Positions 24,812 through 33,905 of a stretch of 34,262 nucleotides of DNA are shown in pieces. The position numbers were made by a program, and so were the translations under genes. Location of the stretch: the NCBI GenBank assembly GCA_001564275.1, contig LKND01000029.1, forward strand, positions 1 through 34,262, read 5' to 3'. The notes below the pieces were generated by a model. It did not search any database. It saw only the letters and a list, made by a program, of their open reading frames with translations, and was not told the DNA's origin. The stretch comes from Natrialbaceae archaeon Tc-Br11_E2g14. Lineage in GTDB: Archaea > Halobacteriota > Halobacteria > Halobacteriales > Natrialbaceae. Numbering within the stretch: the first letter of the stretch is position 1; each line of letters begins with the position of its first letter.

Positions 24812-24817
24812 CTTAAG
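24812..24817 (-). promoter_or_regulatory. TATA-like box of the thioredoxin-family gene
   Basis: CTTAAG lies 25-30 bases upstream of the ATG at 24787, indicating transcription independent of the pst operon. Confidence 0.5.
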
Positions 24818-24956
24818 CGTCGGGTTCTCGGCACGGCGCTGGCGCTGGGCTGGCGAGCTGGTTCGACGGCGCAATTCGTGTGCCGAGGCGGTCGAGGGCC
24901 ACGGTCGGTCGAGCAGGGTTGACAGACTGTCGAGGCGGAGGTCGCCCGCGAGCGCC

Positions 24957-25862
24957 TCAAGCGCGGGGGTCGTACCGGTTCCGGATGAGGATCGCGATGG
25001 CGTTCATCAGAAGCAAGATGGTGAGCAAGACGACGATGCCCGCGGCGGCGACGTGCTGGAAGCCCGGTTCTGGCAGGGTCGCCCACTCGAAGATCATCAT
25101 CGGCATTGCGCTAAAGGGGCTCCGCAGCCCATCCGGCGCGACGAACATCGACGTGGCTGCCCCAACCATCAGGATCGGGGCGGTCTCCCCGATGGCTCGC
25201 GAGAGCGAGAGGATCGTGCCGGTCATGATCCCCGGGAGCGCCCGCGGGAGGACGACATCGCGCGTGACCTGCCATTGGGTCGCCCCCACGCCGTAGGCCG
25301 CCTGGCGCTGGGAGTCGGGCACCGCCCGGAGGGCCTCCTGGGTGGAGACGATGACGATCGGCAAAATGAGCAGCGTCAGCGTGAGAGCACCGGCGATGAG
25401 ACTCGAGCCGAGCTGGACGGCCCTGACGAAGATCGCCAGTCCGAGCAGGCCATAGACGATCGAGGGGACGCCCGCGAGGTTGGCGATGTTTGCCTCGATG
25501 AACGATTTCGATCGGTTGTCTGGGGCGTACTCCTCGAGGTAGACGGCGGCACCGACGCCGAGGAAGATGGTGAACACGGCAGTCAGGGCGATGAGGAAGA
25601 TCGAACCCACGATGGCGGGGTAGATGCCGGCCCCGCGTTCGCCCCCGACGTAGTACTCGATGGACTGGGATGGGGGGTACGTGAGGAACTCCCAGGTGAC
25701 CCAGCCCCAGGACTCGTAGATGACGTCGGCGATCAGCGCGACCAGCGCGACGATGCCCACGAGCGTCGAGGCGAAACAGATGGCGACGAAGACCCGTCCG
25801 ATGGTTCGTTTTCGCTCGATCTGGTCGGTGCTCTCGGCGAACGGACTCGTCTCCGTGCTCAT
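24957..25862 (-). CDS. pstA: Phosphate ABC transporter permease PstA
   Basis: A 301-residue membrane permease with about six hydrophobic segments. [15 protein letters not shown] and the EAA-like loop [22 protein letters not shown], followed by [10 protein letters not shown] and [16 protein letters not shown], are PstA signatures. With PstC it forms the channel for high-affinity phosphate uptake. Its ATG overlaps the pstC stop by 4 bases. No pstB ATPase gene follows on this strand in the window, so the ATPase must be encoded elsewhere. Confidence 0.95.
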   Translation of the reverse strand: MSTETSPFAESTDQIERKRTIGRVFVAICFASTLVGIVALVALIADVIYESWGWVTWEFLTYPPSQSIEYYVGGERGAGIYPAIVGSIFLIALTAVFTIFLGVGAAVYLEEYAPDNRSKSFIEANIANLAGVPSIVYGLLGLAIFVRAVQLGSSLIAGALTLTLLILPIVIVSTQEALRAVPDSQRQAAYGVGATQWQVTRDVVLPRALPGIMTGTILSLSRAIGETAPILMVGAATSMFVAPDGLRSPFSAMPMMIFEWATLPEPGFQHVAAAGIVVLLTILLLMNAIAILIRNRYDPRA

Positions 25863-26794
25863 TGGTACTCCTCCCGGTAGCGCGATTTGACCCAGAGGCT
25901 ACACAGGTTCATCGCGAGCGTCATCGCGAACAGCGTCAACCCGACGGCGAACAGACTCTGGTAGCCGATCGACCCCACAGAGACGTCGCTGATCCCGATC
26001 TGAACCATGTAGGCCGTCATCGTCTGGATCGGCTCGAGCGGGTTGCCCGTGATCTGTGGGGCCATCCCGGCGGCCAGTGTGACGGCCATCGTCTCGCCGA
26101 TGGCCCGCGAGAGGGCGAGGATGTACGAGGCGATGACCCCGGAGAACGCCGCGGGGACGACGACGCTGGTCGACACCTCGAACTTGGTGGCCCCGAGACC
26201 GTAGGCAGCGTTGCGCAGGTCGTCCGGCACGGCGCTCATGGCGTCCTCGGAGAGCGACGAGACCATCGGGATGATCATAATACCGACGACGATTGCGCCC
26301 GCGGCGGCGTTGAAGGTCCCTGTCTCCGGAAAGAACCGCTGGATGAGCGGGGTGATAAACGAGAGGGCGAAAAAACCGTAGACGATGGTCGGGATCCCTG
26401 CGAGAATCTCGAGGGTCGGTTTGATCGTCCGACGAACCCGCGGGTTCGCGTACTCGCTGAGGTAGATCGCCGTCGCCGTCCCCACCGGAATCGCGATGAG
26501 GGCCGAGCCGACGGTGATGATCATAGTGCCCCAGATGAGTGGGAGCACGCCGTAGCTCTGGGGTCTGATGACTGGCGACCACTCCGTCCCGGTGAGGTAC
26601 TCGACGATTGAGACTTCGGTGAAGAACTGAACCGATCCCTGCACCAGGACGAGGATGATGCCGAGGGTCGTCAACACGGTGACGAGCGCACACGAGAAGA
26701 AGACGTACCGGACGAACGCGTTCTTTCGATCGTCGATCGAACTGCCCCCGCTCGTGATCTCGAGACCCGTCTTCGTGTCCGTGTCCGTGCTCAT
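25859..26794 (-). CDS. pstC: Phosphate ABC transporter permease PstC
   Basis: A 311-residue permease with about six membrane segments. It shows the PstC-type stretch [34 protein letters not shown], the coupling loop [20 protein letters not shown] and [17 protein letters not shown] polar Thr/Asp-rich head of about 25 residues precedes the first membrane helix. It overlaps pstS and pstA by 4 bases on each side, so the three genes form one operon. Confidence 0.95.
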   Translation of the reverse strand: MSTDTDTKTGLEITSGGSSIDDRKNAFVRYVFFSCALVTVLTTLGIILVLVQGSVQFFTEVSIVEYLTGTEWSPVIRPQSYGVLPLIWGTMIITVGSALIAIPVGTATAIYLSEYANPRVRRTIKPTLEILAGIPTIVYGFFALSFITPLIQRFFPETGTFNAAAGAIVVGIMIIPMVSSLSEDAMSAVPDDLRNAAYGLGATKFEVSTSVVVPAAFSGVIASYILALSRAIGETMAVTLAAGMAPQITGNPLEPIQTMTAYMVQIGISDVSVGSIGYQSLFAVGLTLFAMTLAMNLCSLWVKSRYREEYQ

Positions 26795-27858
26795 GGCTCG
26801 ACCTCCGCGAGCACGTCGTCGAGTCGCGCTTTGTTCTGAGCGAGTCGCTCATCGCCCAGCCCGTAGAAACTCGCCCGCCGAGCGGCCCATTGGGTCCAGG
26901 TGAGGGACTCGTCGCCGTCGACGATGTCGGCCCGTCTGCCCTCGTCGTCGATCTCCTGGAAGTAGAACTCGGCGAAGGCGCGGACGACCTCGTCGGCCAG
27001 AGCGTCCCGCCGGAAGTAGGTATACAGCGGTCGCGTGAGCGGTGTGTACACCTCCAACTCGATGTTGGCGGCCGTTGGCTCGTAGAACTCGCCAGGTTCC
27101 TCGTCGCTCTCGATGGCGACCAGTTCGAGGCCGGCCTCGTTCTCCTCGTAGTAGCCGGCCCCGCCGAAGCCGAGGCCGTGCTCGCTCCCCCTGACGCCCC
27201 GAACGATGACGTTCGTGTCGGCGCTGGCCGAGTAATCGGATCTGATTGCACCAACCTCGCCGACGATTGCCTCGGTGAAGAAGTCGAACGTCCCCGAGGC
27301 TGGGTCACGGCCGTAGAGATCGATCTCCTCGTCCGGCCAGTCCGGGTCGTCCGGTCGGATATCGCGCCAGGTCTTGATCTCGGAACCCGGTTCCCAGATG
27401 GCCTCGAGTTCCTCGAGGGTGAGTTGCTCACACCAGTCGTTCTCGGGGTTGACGAAGACGGCGATGCCGTCGAGGGCCGTCTCGAGTTCGACCCACTCGA
27501 TGCCGTTGTCGGCACAGATCGTCCCCTCGTCGTCGGCCCCGCCTTCGTCGACGATGCGGCGGCTGGCGTTCTGGACGTGGGTTTCTCCCGTACAAAAGCG
27601 CTGGAATCCGGCCCCGGTGCCCGATCCGCGAACCGGAATGATGACGCGATTGTTCCGCCACTGGAACTCCTCCGATACCACGGCGCTGTGTGGCAAGACG
27701 GTGTTACTGCCGTCGACACGAATCTCACCCTCGAGGTCGCTCTCGTGACCGCGGACGAGACAGCCTGCGAGGGCGGCGACCGCGCCGCCGGTTGCGCCCA
27801 GCATGAACCGACGACGCGTGGGGGCGTCGTCGGGGCTCCCTACTGGTCGGTTTCCCAT
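26791..27858 (-). CDS. pstS: Phosphate-binding lipoprotein PstS
   Basis: A 355-residue extracytoplasmic phosphate receptor. A Tat lipoprotein signal is seen: RRRFML (15-20), a hydrophobic stretch and the lipobox LAGC (Cys33). The mature protein has [13 protein letters not shown] and [17 protein letters not shown], the phosphate-binding loops of the PstS family, and [14 protein letters not shown]. It delivers phosphate to PstC/PstA. The ATG at 27858 lies 23-32 bases after a TATA-like box. It is the first gene of the pst operon and divergent from the AbrB-PhoU regulator. Confidence 0.94.
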   Translation of the reverse strand: MGNRPVGSPDDAPTRRRFMLGATGGAVAALAGCLVRGHESDLEGEIRVDGSNTVLPHSAVVSEEFQWRNNRVIIPVRGSGTGAGFQRFCTGETHVQNASRRIVDEGGADDEGTICADNGIEWVELETALDGIAVFVNPENDWCEQLTLEELEAIWEPGSEIKTWRDIRPDDPDWPDEEIDLYGRDPASGTFDFFTEAIVGEVGAIRSDYSASADTNVIVRGVRGSEHGLGFGGAGYYEENEAGLELVAIESDEEPGEFYEPTAANIELEVYTPLTRPLYTYFRRDALADEVVRAFAEFYFQEIDDEGRRADIVDGDESLTWTQWAARRASFYGLGDERLAQNKARLDDVLAEVEP

Positions 27859-28064
27859 TGTGGAGGTATAGGGCAGAACGTATCTAAATACGCTACTATG
27901 TTTTCTATATAGCTATACGTTACACACCTGTTAGCTTGGGTGGTATACCGGGTAATTGGGAGGCGTTACCGCGTAAAAACACCATACATAGTTGACTCCA
28001 ACTATTGTAGTAGCTGCTCTATAGAGACTGTAGGATTTATATTGTTGTGGTCGAACCACCACGT
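27859..28064. promoter_or_regulatory. Divergent pst / phoU-type promoter region with palindromes
   Basis: A 206-base AT-rich region. The TATA-like TATCTAAATA (27881-27890) serves pstS and lies within the inverted repeat CGTATCTAAATACG (27879-27892). TTTATA (28036-28041) lies 29 bases before the ATG at 28065. Additional palindromes are TATAGCTATA (27908-27917) and ATAGTTG-ACTC-CAACTAT (27988-28005). These are candidate operator sites for phosphate control. Near the start, GGTGTGG-like pairing occurs as GTGGT/ACCAC (28047-28059). Confidence 0.6.
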
Positions 28065-29060
28065 ATGGAGACTCGAAAGGTCCAGGTCACCGGCGGCTCG
28101 ACGTACACCGTCTCGCTCCCAAAGTCGTGGGCAACTGCAAACGATGTGAGCGCCGGCTCGACCGTCGAGTTTTACCCCGAAGACGACGCGCTCCTGTTGA
28201 CCCCACAGACCGATACGCACCGTCAGCGGGGAACGCTCGACGTCTCGAACCTCGAGGGCGAACGGCTCACGCGCGCGGTGATGACGATGTACGTCAGCGG
28301 TTTCGACATCATCACCCTCGAGGCGGGACGGATCACGACCGACCAGCGCCGCGCCATCCGGAGTGCCACCCAGGGGCTGGTCGGCGTCGAGGTCCTCGAA
28401 GAGACCACCGACAGCGTCGTGATCCAGGACTTACTCGATTCTTCGGAGCTGTCGATCGTCAACGCCGTCACCCGCATGCGCCTGATCGCCCAGTCCATGC
28501 TTTCGGATGCCCTCGAGGCCCTCCTCGAGAACGACGACGACATCGCACGGGACGTGATCGAGCGCGACGACGACGTCGACCGCCTGTGGCTCGTCGTCTC
28601 CCGCATCTTCCGCGCGACCCTCCGTTCACCGCGGGCCTCCGAGGAACTGGGCGTCTCCCGTGAGGACTGTTTCGATTTCCACTCGAGTGCCCGCCAGCTC
28701 GAGCGGGTGGCCGATCACGCCGTCAAGATCAGCACGCTGGCGCTCAAACTCGACGCTATTCCGGCGGAGACCGCCGAGGCCCTCAGCGCGCTCCACCAGG
28801 ACGCCTTCGACGTCCTCGAGAAGTCCATGGACGCGCTGTTCGCCGAGGAGGGAGACGAGGCGACGGAACTCGGCCACGAGGCCCTCGAGTCGGTCCTCGA
28901 GATCGACCAGCACACCCGCGAGATCGACGATCGCTTGCGCGAACTGGATTCCGTGCAGGCCCAGTCGCTCGGACTGATCGTCGACTCCCTCTCGCGGTGT
29001 GCGGACTACGGTGGGAATATCGCGGAGACAGCACTCCAGAAGGCGGCCCCGCGCCCCTAA
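28065..29060 (+). CDS. AbrB-PhoU domain phosphate regulator
   Basis: A 331-residue protein with an N-terminal SpoVT/AbrB-like domain (about 1-50: VQVTGGSTYTVSLPKSWA then GSTVEFYPEDDALLL), followed by two helical PhoU repeats rich in Asp/Glu (SARQLERVADHAVKIS and LSRCADYGGNIAETAL carry the PhoU E/DxxxD-type metal-binding residues). Such haloarchaeal PhoU proteins are thought to control the Pst transporter. The ATG at 28065 is chosen because a TATA-like box lies 29 bases upstream; the upstream GTG at 28047 sits within the likely untranscribed region. It is divergent from pstSCA. The AbrB part suggests DNA binding; regulation of pst is inference from position. Confidence 0.87.
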   Translation: METRKVQVTGGSTYTVSLPKSWATANDVSAGSTVEFYPEDDALLLTPQTDTHRQRGTLDVSNLEGERLTRAVMTMYVSGFDIITLEAGRITTDQRRAIRSATQGLVGVEVLEETTDSVVIQDLLDSSELSIVNAVTRMRLIAQSMLSDALEALLENDDDIARDVIERDDDVDRLWLVVSRIFRATLRSPRASEELGVSREDCFDFHSSARQLERVADHAVKISTLALKLDAIPAETAEALSALHQDAFDVLEKSMDALFAEEGDEATELGHEALESVLEIDQHTREIDDRLRELDSVQAQSLGLIVDSLSRCADYGGNIAETALQKAAPRP

Positions 29061-29207
29061 TCCAGGCTCCCCTCGAGAGCGCTGGGGTCTCCTCGAGGTC
29101 AGAATCCTCTTTCGCCCGCTCAGGATTAGTCCGGAGTGATCAATAGCACAACTAGCAGGGGCTTTGAGGGCTGCTCCAGTTGTCGAGTATACGGTGTTCG
29201 CAAGCCC

Positions 29208-29432
29208 ATGACCGACGCCACTCGTGGCCCTCGTCAGGACCGATCTGGTGAGGTCGACGATAGCAACTTACGTCAGCCGCTCCCGGGATCCCTCCGGGCC
29301 GTCACCGTCCAGTACGATAATCGTCCGGATCGCTGTACGATCAGCCCCGCTGACTGCACCGACGACGCCCGATTCACGACCTGGCTCAGTGCGAACCGAT
29401 CCGCGTTCGTCGACCTCGATGATCGTCGGTAG
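29208..29432 (+). CDS. Small DUF7511-like haloarchaeal protein
   Basis: A 74-residue acidic protein. Its C-terminal half, starting at about residue 29 (RAVTVQYDNRPDRCTISPAD, then RFTTWLSANRSAFVDLDDRR), matches from memory a small haloarchaeal family with the pattern YDxxPDxCTIxPxDxxxxxxxTTWxxAxxxxxVxL. The ATG at 29208 is chosen because the frame upstream has no such character. No catalytic residues or signal peptide are seen. The function is unknown. It converges on the S8e gene across a tandem repeat. Confidence 0.6.
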   Translation: MTDATRGPRQDRSGEVDDSNLRQPLPGSLRAVTVQYDNRPDRCTISPADCTDDARFTTWLSANRSAFVDLDDRR

Positions 29433-29506
29433 CTGTCGCGCTTTGAGGGTGAGTGTCAGTACGTCCGCAACCTTATCGCGGCCACCTTCGTCGGATTGTG
29501 TAGCCG

Positions 29507-29578
29507 GTGGCTCGAGGATCGCTGGAGACGGTGGCTCGAGGATCGCTGGAGACGGTGGCTCGAGGATCGCTGGAGACG
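29507..29578. repeat. Three tandem 24-base repeats
   Basis: GTGGCTCGAGGATCGCTGG (first 19 of 24 bases) occurs three times without change at 29507-29530, 29531-29554 and 29555-29578. There are no spacers, so it is not a CRISPR. A 6-base stem, GAGTAA-GCGGG-TTACTC (29589-29605), overlaps the stop of the S8e gene next to it. The region lies between convergent genes. Confidence 0.85.
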
Positions 29579-29599
29579 GTGAGCACCCGAGTAAGCGGG

Positions 29600-29971
29600 T
29601 TACTCCAGGAGAACGGCGTTGACCTGGCCGGTCTGACCGGGTCGGGAGGTGACGCGGGCGTCGCCCTCGGTGGTGTCGATCACGGCCCCCTTTGTGATGA
29701 TGTTTCGGCGGACGTAGTTCGGGTTGGCCGCGTTCTCGACGACGTCGTTGATGTCGGCGCTGACGGTCTCGCCATCGATGTTGACGCTGGCGACATCGGT
29801 CGCGAGTGCGCGAACCTTCTCGGCGTTGCCGCGAACGTCGACGGTCTTGAAGCGGGGCTCCCCGACCTGGGTCTCGGTCGGCTGGCGGCCGAGTTCGTGC
29901 TTTCGACGGTTGCTGAACGGCTTGAGTCGTCCGCCCGTGCGCTTGCGGGTGGAGCGTCCCTGGTCTTGCAT
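29600..29971 (-). CDS. rps8e: Ribosomal protein S8e
   Basis: A 123-residue small-subunit protein. It begins MQDQGRSTRKRTGGRLKP, followed by RRKHELGRQPTETQVGEPR, both signatures of archaeal S8e. NYVRRNIITKGAVIDTTEGDARVTSRPGQTGQVNAVLLE ends the protein (its motifs shown in pieces: NYVRRNIITKGAVI and VTSRPGQ). The length is typical for archaea (about 120-130). The basic N-terminal part contacts rRNA. It stands alone here, with a weak TATA-like TTCAAGTA about 25 bases upstream on the minus strand. Confidence 0.95.
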   Translation of the reverse strand: MQDQGRSTRKRTGGRLKPFSNRRKHELGRQPTETQVGEPRFKTVDVRGNAEKVRALATDVASVNIDGETVSADINDVVENAANPNYVRRNIITKGAVIDTTEGDARVTSRPGQTGQVNAVLLE

Positions 29972-30079
29972 ACCCGCACGAAGTCGTGGCGCATACTTGA
30001 ATGCACCTTTTCGATCCCGCCAGCAGTGGGTGGCTGGCTGGGGTCTCGGTGAGGGCCACCGAGTGCTGACGAGAGAAAA

Positions 30080-31657
30080 TCAGTCGTCGGCCGGCGCGAG
30101 TACCTGCCGATCGTCCTCGAGCAATCGATCGAGTGCGTCGACCATTGCCTGGACGGACGCGTGGGTGATGTCGGCCTCGCTCCGGGCGACGGTGACGCTG
30201 CGGTCGTCGCGAGCCATCGTGACCTCGACCGTGACGACCGCGTCGGTCCCGCCGGTCACGGCGTCGACGTGATACGCCTCGAGGTCGGCCACCGCTGCGG
30301 TACCGATCGCCTGACGGACGGCGGCAACGGCGGCGTCCACTGGCCCGGACCCAGTGCCGGAGGCGACCCGCTCCTCGCCGGCGACCGCCAGGCGGACGCT
30401 CGCGGTCGGGACTTCGCCGCCGCTGATCGCGTTCAGGTCCAGCAGTTCGACCGTCCGCTCCCGGTCGTTGCCCGTCACGTCCTCGGCGATGGCCAGCAGG
30501 TCGGCGTCAGTGACCCGCCGCCCGCGGTCCCCGAGTTCGGTGACTCGAGTCGCGATGTCGGCAACCTGTTGTTCGGTGACCTCGACCCCGTGTTCCTCGA
30601 GGGCCGCCCGAACGCCGGCCCGTCCAGTGTGTTTGCCCAGAGCGAGGCGGCGCTCCCGGCCGACGGTTTCGGGTGGGTAGGGCTCGTACATCTTGTCGTC
30701 TTTCAGGGTGCCGTCGGTGTGGATGCCGCTCTCGTGGGTGAAGGCGTTCTGCCCGATGACGGCCTTGTTTGGTGGCAGTTCGATCCCCGTCGACCGGGCG
30801 ACGAGTTGGGCCAGATCGTACAGCTCCTCCAGGGCGACAGTCTCGACGCCGTAGACGTGCTCCAGGGCGATTGCGACCTCCTCGAGGGCGACGTTTCCGG
30901 CCCGCTCACCGAGTCCGTTGACCGTGCAATGGATCAGGTCGGCCCCGGCGTCGGCCGCCGCGATCGCGTTCGCGACGCCGAGTCCCAGGTCGTCGTGGGT
31001 GTGCGCGCTGACGGGGCCGAGGGCCGCGAGCCTCGAGACGGCTGCAGCCGTCTCTTCGGGGCCAGCGTGACCGACCGTGTCCGCAAAACAGGTTCGATCC
31101 GCGCCGGCTTCGAGGGCCGTTGCCATCAGTTCCTCCAGGTAGTCCGGATCCGCGCGGGAGCCGTCCTCGCCGATCACTTCGACCCAGAGGCCGTGATCGG
31201 TTGCGTACTCGACGAGATCGGTCGTCGTTTCGAGGACCCCCTCGCGAGTGCTGCCGACTTTCCCCTCGACGTGGCGATCGCTGGCGGGCACGACCAGGTG
31301 GACGCCGTCGACGTCACACTCGAGTGCGAGGTCGACGTCGCCTCGGAGTCCGCGACAGAAACTCGTGACTCTGGCGTCGAGATCCAGGTCGGTGACCCGG
31401 GAAATGGCTTCGCGCTCGCCCGTGCCGGTACACGCGCTCCCAGCTTCGATTACGCTGACGCCGGCGCGTTCGAGTGCCTGGGCAATGTCGACTTTTTCCG
31501 CCGGCGATAGCGAGACGCCAGGGGCCTGTTCGCCGTCACGGAGTGTGGTGTCCAGTAATTTCACGGCTGTGGTCTCCTCGAGAACTGACTCGAGTGCGGT
31601 CGCAGAAGGCGCGTCGGGACGGGTGTTAGTGGAGTCGGTTCGACGGTCGGATTTCAC
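30080..31657 (-). CDS. LeuA-family synthase: (R)-citramalate or 2-isopropylmalate synthase
   Basis: A 525-residue DRE-TIM metallolyase. [19 protein letters not shown] (34-52), [12 protein letters not shown], the metal ligand block [10 protein letters not shown] and [18 protein letters not shown] are present, then [13 protein letters not shown] and LGKHTG. The C-terminal about 130 residues, with [13 protein letters not shown] and [19 protein letters not shown], form the LeuA dimer/regulatory domain. It condenses acetyl-CoA with pyruvate (citramalate, isoleucine route) or with 2-oxoisovalerate (leucine route); sequence similarity to archaeal CimA is strong but does not decide. The start is a GTG at 31657; a GTG at V32 is a shorter alternative, because residues 1-31 are not conserved-looking and overlap a small upstream ORF. 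Confidence 0.88.
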   Translation of the reverse strand: MKSDRRTDSTNTRPDAPSATALESVLEETTAVKLLDTTLRDGEQAPGVSLSPAEKVDIAQALERAGVSVIEAGSACTGTGEREAISRVTDLDLDARVTSFCRGLRGDVDLALECDVDGVHLVVPASDRHVEGKVGSTREGVLETTTDLVEYATDHGLWVEVIGEDGSRADPDYLEELMATALEAGADRTCFADTVGHAGPEETAAAVSRLAALGPVSAHTHDDLGLGVANAIAAADAGADLIHCTVNGLGERAGNVALEEVAIALEHVYGVETVALEELYDLAQLVARSTGIELPPNKAVIGQNAFTHESGIHTDGTLKDDKMYEPYPPETVGRERRLALGKHTGRAGVRAALEEHGVEVTEQQVADIATRVTELGDRGRRVTDADLLAIAEDVTGNDRERTVELLDLNAISGGEVPTASVRLAVAGEERVASGTGSGPVDAAVAAVRQAIGTAAVADLEAYHVDAVTGGTDAVVTVEVTMARDDRSVTVARSEADITHASVQAMVDALDRLLEDDRQVLAPADD

Positions 31658-31718
31658 ATCCAGCCGGGTCGCCCCGACTTCCTCTATCCTCCGACGGCGA
31701 CGGTGAGCGTCGTGTCAT
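31626..31718 (-). CDS. Leaderless 30-codon upstream small ORF overlapping the LeuA-family gene
   Basis: An ATG at 31718-31716 opens a 30-codon frame (MTRRSPSPSEDRGSRG...SNRLH, stop TAA at 31626-31628). It lies 26-31 bases after the strong TATA box TATAAA (31744-31749), so it could be the first codon of the transcript. It overlaps the GTG start of the synthase by 32 bases in another frame. The peptide is Arg/Ser/Pro-rich without Leu, Ile or Val runs, so a classical attenuation leader is not supported. It might couple translation, or be non-functional. Confidence 0.4.
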   Translation of the reverse strand: MTRRSPSPSEDRGSRGDPAGCEIRPSNRLH

Positions 31719-31743
31719 CGTACCCGGTCTTGCTCGAGGGGCG

Positions 31744-31749
31744 TATAAA
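31744..31749 (-). promoter_or_regulatory. TATA box of the LeuA-family transcript
   Basis: TTTATA on the minus strand (TATAAA on the plus strand) in GC-rich DNA, 26-31 bases upstream of the ATG of the small ORF and about 87 bases upstream of the synthase GTG. Confidence 0.6.
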
Positions 31750-31845
31750 GACCGCCGGTCCCGGCACTACCTGCCAGCTAGCTCGTTTGCGTTGTCACGT
31801 CCTCGAGAAAAATTAGCGGACCTGACTGTTCAGTGGGTCATAATC

Positions 31846-31850
31846 TTTAT
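31846..31850 (+). promoter_or_regulatory. TATA-like box of the zinc-ribbon gene
   Basis: TTTAT within ATAATCTTTATC lies 26-30 bases before the ATG at 31876, supporting that start over the longer open frame from 31792. Confidence 0.5.
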
Positions 31851-31875
31851 CTGGGTATTGTTCAATCTCTCCTGT

Positions 31876-33903
31876 ATGGTATTTTGCTACGAGTGCGGGG
31901 CGGAGGTTCCCGCTGAGGCAAACTTCTGCCTCGAGTGTGGAGCCGATCTGTCCGCAATCGGGGGACCCGACGACTCGTCGTCCGAAGATGAGGCCGAACC
32001 CACGGAGCCAATCGATTCGGATGGTGACGGGGAATCGGACCGCGATTCCGACGAGCGTGATGACTCGAGGGCTGTGGACGACACGGTGTCCACCGCCGAT
32101 CACAGTACTGTGGCGTCATCGACCGGCGATTCGTCTGGGGAGGGTGATGCCGGTGCCCTTGGCGATGCCGACGATGCCGGTGACGATATTGTGGAGGGAT
32201 CGGGCGAAACCGAGGAGATCAGTGACGACCCGGAAGAGCATGGTGATCACACCGACAAGGCTAGTGCGGACACCGAATTGAGTGATCGCGCTGTCGATCC
32301 TGACGCGGGCGAGCCCGGTGCCGATTCGGAGATCAAGGAGCCCGGTGTCGATTCGGATTCCGATGACGGATCGCGGAGTGTGGAAGCCGACGCTCGGGAG
32401 TCGTTAAGCGAGACTCAGGGTGTGGAATCCGAACCCGAATCCGGTTCCGAACCTCGAGACCGCCCTGGGACGGATTCCGAGGACGTCACGGCCCACGAGC
32501 ACGAGCATCCGGCCGGGGGATCGGACCATGACGAAGGGACTGCCCCTGGGGGCGAACAGTTCGCATACGATGGGGACGCTCCAGCTGCCGATCGGGATCC
32601 AGCCCAGGCCGATCGAGCCGACCAGGGTGACTCCCGACGGTGGGTGGTCGACGGTGCGGATGACGCCGCAGCGCGCGATATGGCTGATCCGGCCGAGCGA
32701 TCTGACACCACAGGGGACGAAACGGGAGACAACGAACCGACTGCGGAGGAACACAGTCAGACCCCTGAGGCGGCGAGTGGGGACCCTCGAGTCTCGTCTG
32801 AACCCAGTCTCGAGGGCGAATCAACGCCGGATCGACGACACGGCCCGCCCGAGGCAGGCGCGAGCGACGCCCAGGGGGGCCGTGAGGAACCGCGGTCGGC
32901 GCGTTCCGGCGAGCGTTCCGCCGACAGACCACGATTCGAACGGCCCGAGCAGTCAGGCCAACAGGAAGGCGGTGCAAGCCGGCGGGTCGATGAGCCGGCA
33001 GCGACCGAGGGATCGGCGGGGCCTTCGACCGGGGGGGACGACGGAAACCACCCCGCTATCGTCGGGGCGATCGTAGGCCTGGGCGCGTTCGGGCTGGCGT
33101 ACGTGGCCACTTACCTCTCCTTCGCAATCGATTTGCTGGTGCTCTCTGACTCGGGCGCTAGTGCAGGTGATCTGGGGCCGACCAACGGGGTCGGGATCGC
33201 GAGCGACGCGGTTGGTGAACTGCAGGCCTCCGTTTGGGAGTTCGTCTTCTGGCTGTTCTACGGCGGCCTGAACACGGACATGGCCGTTTCACCGGACAAC
33301 GGGGGCGACTTCCCCTCGAGTGTCGAACCGATGGGGCTCGTCGACGGCATGTTGACGACGGTCCTCTATCCAGCCGTCCTGCTGGTCGTACTCGCGCTGT
33401 GTGGCCTCGTCGCGGCACGCGTCGTCGCCAGGGAGCGAGACGCACCGATGGACCTCACCGACAGCGCTATCGCGGGCGCCATGGTGGCCATTGGATTCGC
33501 CGGTGCCGTCGTTGCCTCGACGTTCGTGCTCACGTTCGGGACCGGCGTCGCCACCCTCGAAGCCGAACTGGGGTCGGCGGCGATCAACGCCCTGCTGTAC
33601 GGAGTGGTTGCCGGGGGGATCGGCGGCGGTGTCGCCAGCTATTTCGGTGCGGATCCGGTTGCTGAGCCGGATCCACAGTCCGGTTCCGCGACGGGAGCGT
33701 CGCCCCAGTCGCGTCGCCCACGGGGCCAACCGGCGGGCACGGATCGCCGCCAATCGACGGCCAGTCGGCAGCCAGTCGACGACCGGAACGCGGCCGGGGG
33801 ACGGCGATCGTCGCGCGAACCGGTGGGCGATCGCACGCGTCAGCCCCGGGAGACCCAGGCGACGGAACAACGACCATCCAGGCGGACCAGTGACGATCGA
33901 TAA
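31876..33903 (+). CDS. Zinc-ribbon membrane protein with long acidic disordered linker
   Basis: 675 residues. A zinc-ribbon opens the protein (MVFCYECGAEVPAEANFC then LECGADL; Cys4, Cys7, Cys18, Cys21). Residues about 25-385 are acidic, Ser/Asp/Glu/Gly-rich and surely disordered. About 390-590 hold several membrane segments (starting NHPAIVGAIVGLGAFGLAYV and including VLYPAVLLVVLALCGLV and AMVAIGFAGAVVASTFVL). A basic Arg/Gln-rich tail of about 80 residues ends it. The start at 31876 fits the TATA-like box 26-30 bases upstream and puts the zinc ribbon at the N-terminus. The next gene starts 2 bases after its stop. No known function; a membrane-anchored adaptor is an inference. Confidence 0.75.
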   Translation: MVFCYECGAEVPAEANFCLECGADLSAIGGPDDSSSEDEAEPTEPIDSDGDGESDRDSDERDDSRAVDDTVSTADHSTVASSTGDSSGEGDAGALGDADDAGDDIVEGSGETEEISDDPEEHGDHTDKASADTELSDRAVDPDAGEPGADSEIKEPGVDSDSDDGSRSVEADARESLSETQGVESEPESGSEPRDRPGTDSEDVTAHEHEHPAGGSDHDEGTAPGGEQFAYDGDAPAADRDPAQADRADQGDSRRWVVDGADDAAARDMADPAERSDTTGDETGDNEPTAEEHSQTPEAASGDPRVSSEPSLEGESTPDRRHGPPEAGASDAQGGREEPRSARSGERSADRPRFERPEQSGQQEGGASRRVDEPAATEGSAGPSTGGDDGNHPAIVGAIVGLGAFGLAYVATYLSFAIDLLVLSDSGASAGDLGPTNGVGIASDAVGELQASVWEFVFWLFYGGLNTDMAVSPDNGGDFPSSVEPMGLVDGMLTTVLYPAVLLVVLALCGLVAARVVARERDAPMDLTDSAIAGAMVAIGFAGAVVASTFVLTFGTGVATLEAELGSAAINALLYGVVAGGIGGGVASYFGADPVAEPDPQSGSATGASPQSRRPRGQPAGTDRRQSTASRQPVDDRNAAGGRRSSREPVGDRTRQPRETQATEQRPSRRTSDDR

Positions 33904-33905
33904 CC

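Noticed and set aside
25899-27728. 609-codon - strand frame through pstC and pstS
   Set aside because: It is out of frame with both pst genes, whose proteins are complete and recognisable. The product is Arg/Ser/Thr-rich.
29507-29578. Possible CRISPR-like array
   Set aside because: The 24-base units are directly adjacent with no spacers and no cas genes nearby.
30161-31510. 449-codon + strand frame opposite the LeuA-family synthase
   Set aside because: It is explained by antisense of a GC-rich gene. The synthase motifs are unambiguous on the minus strand.
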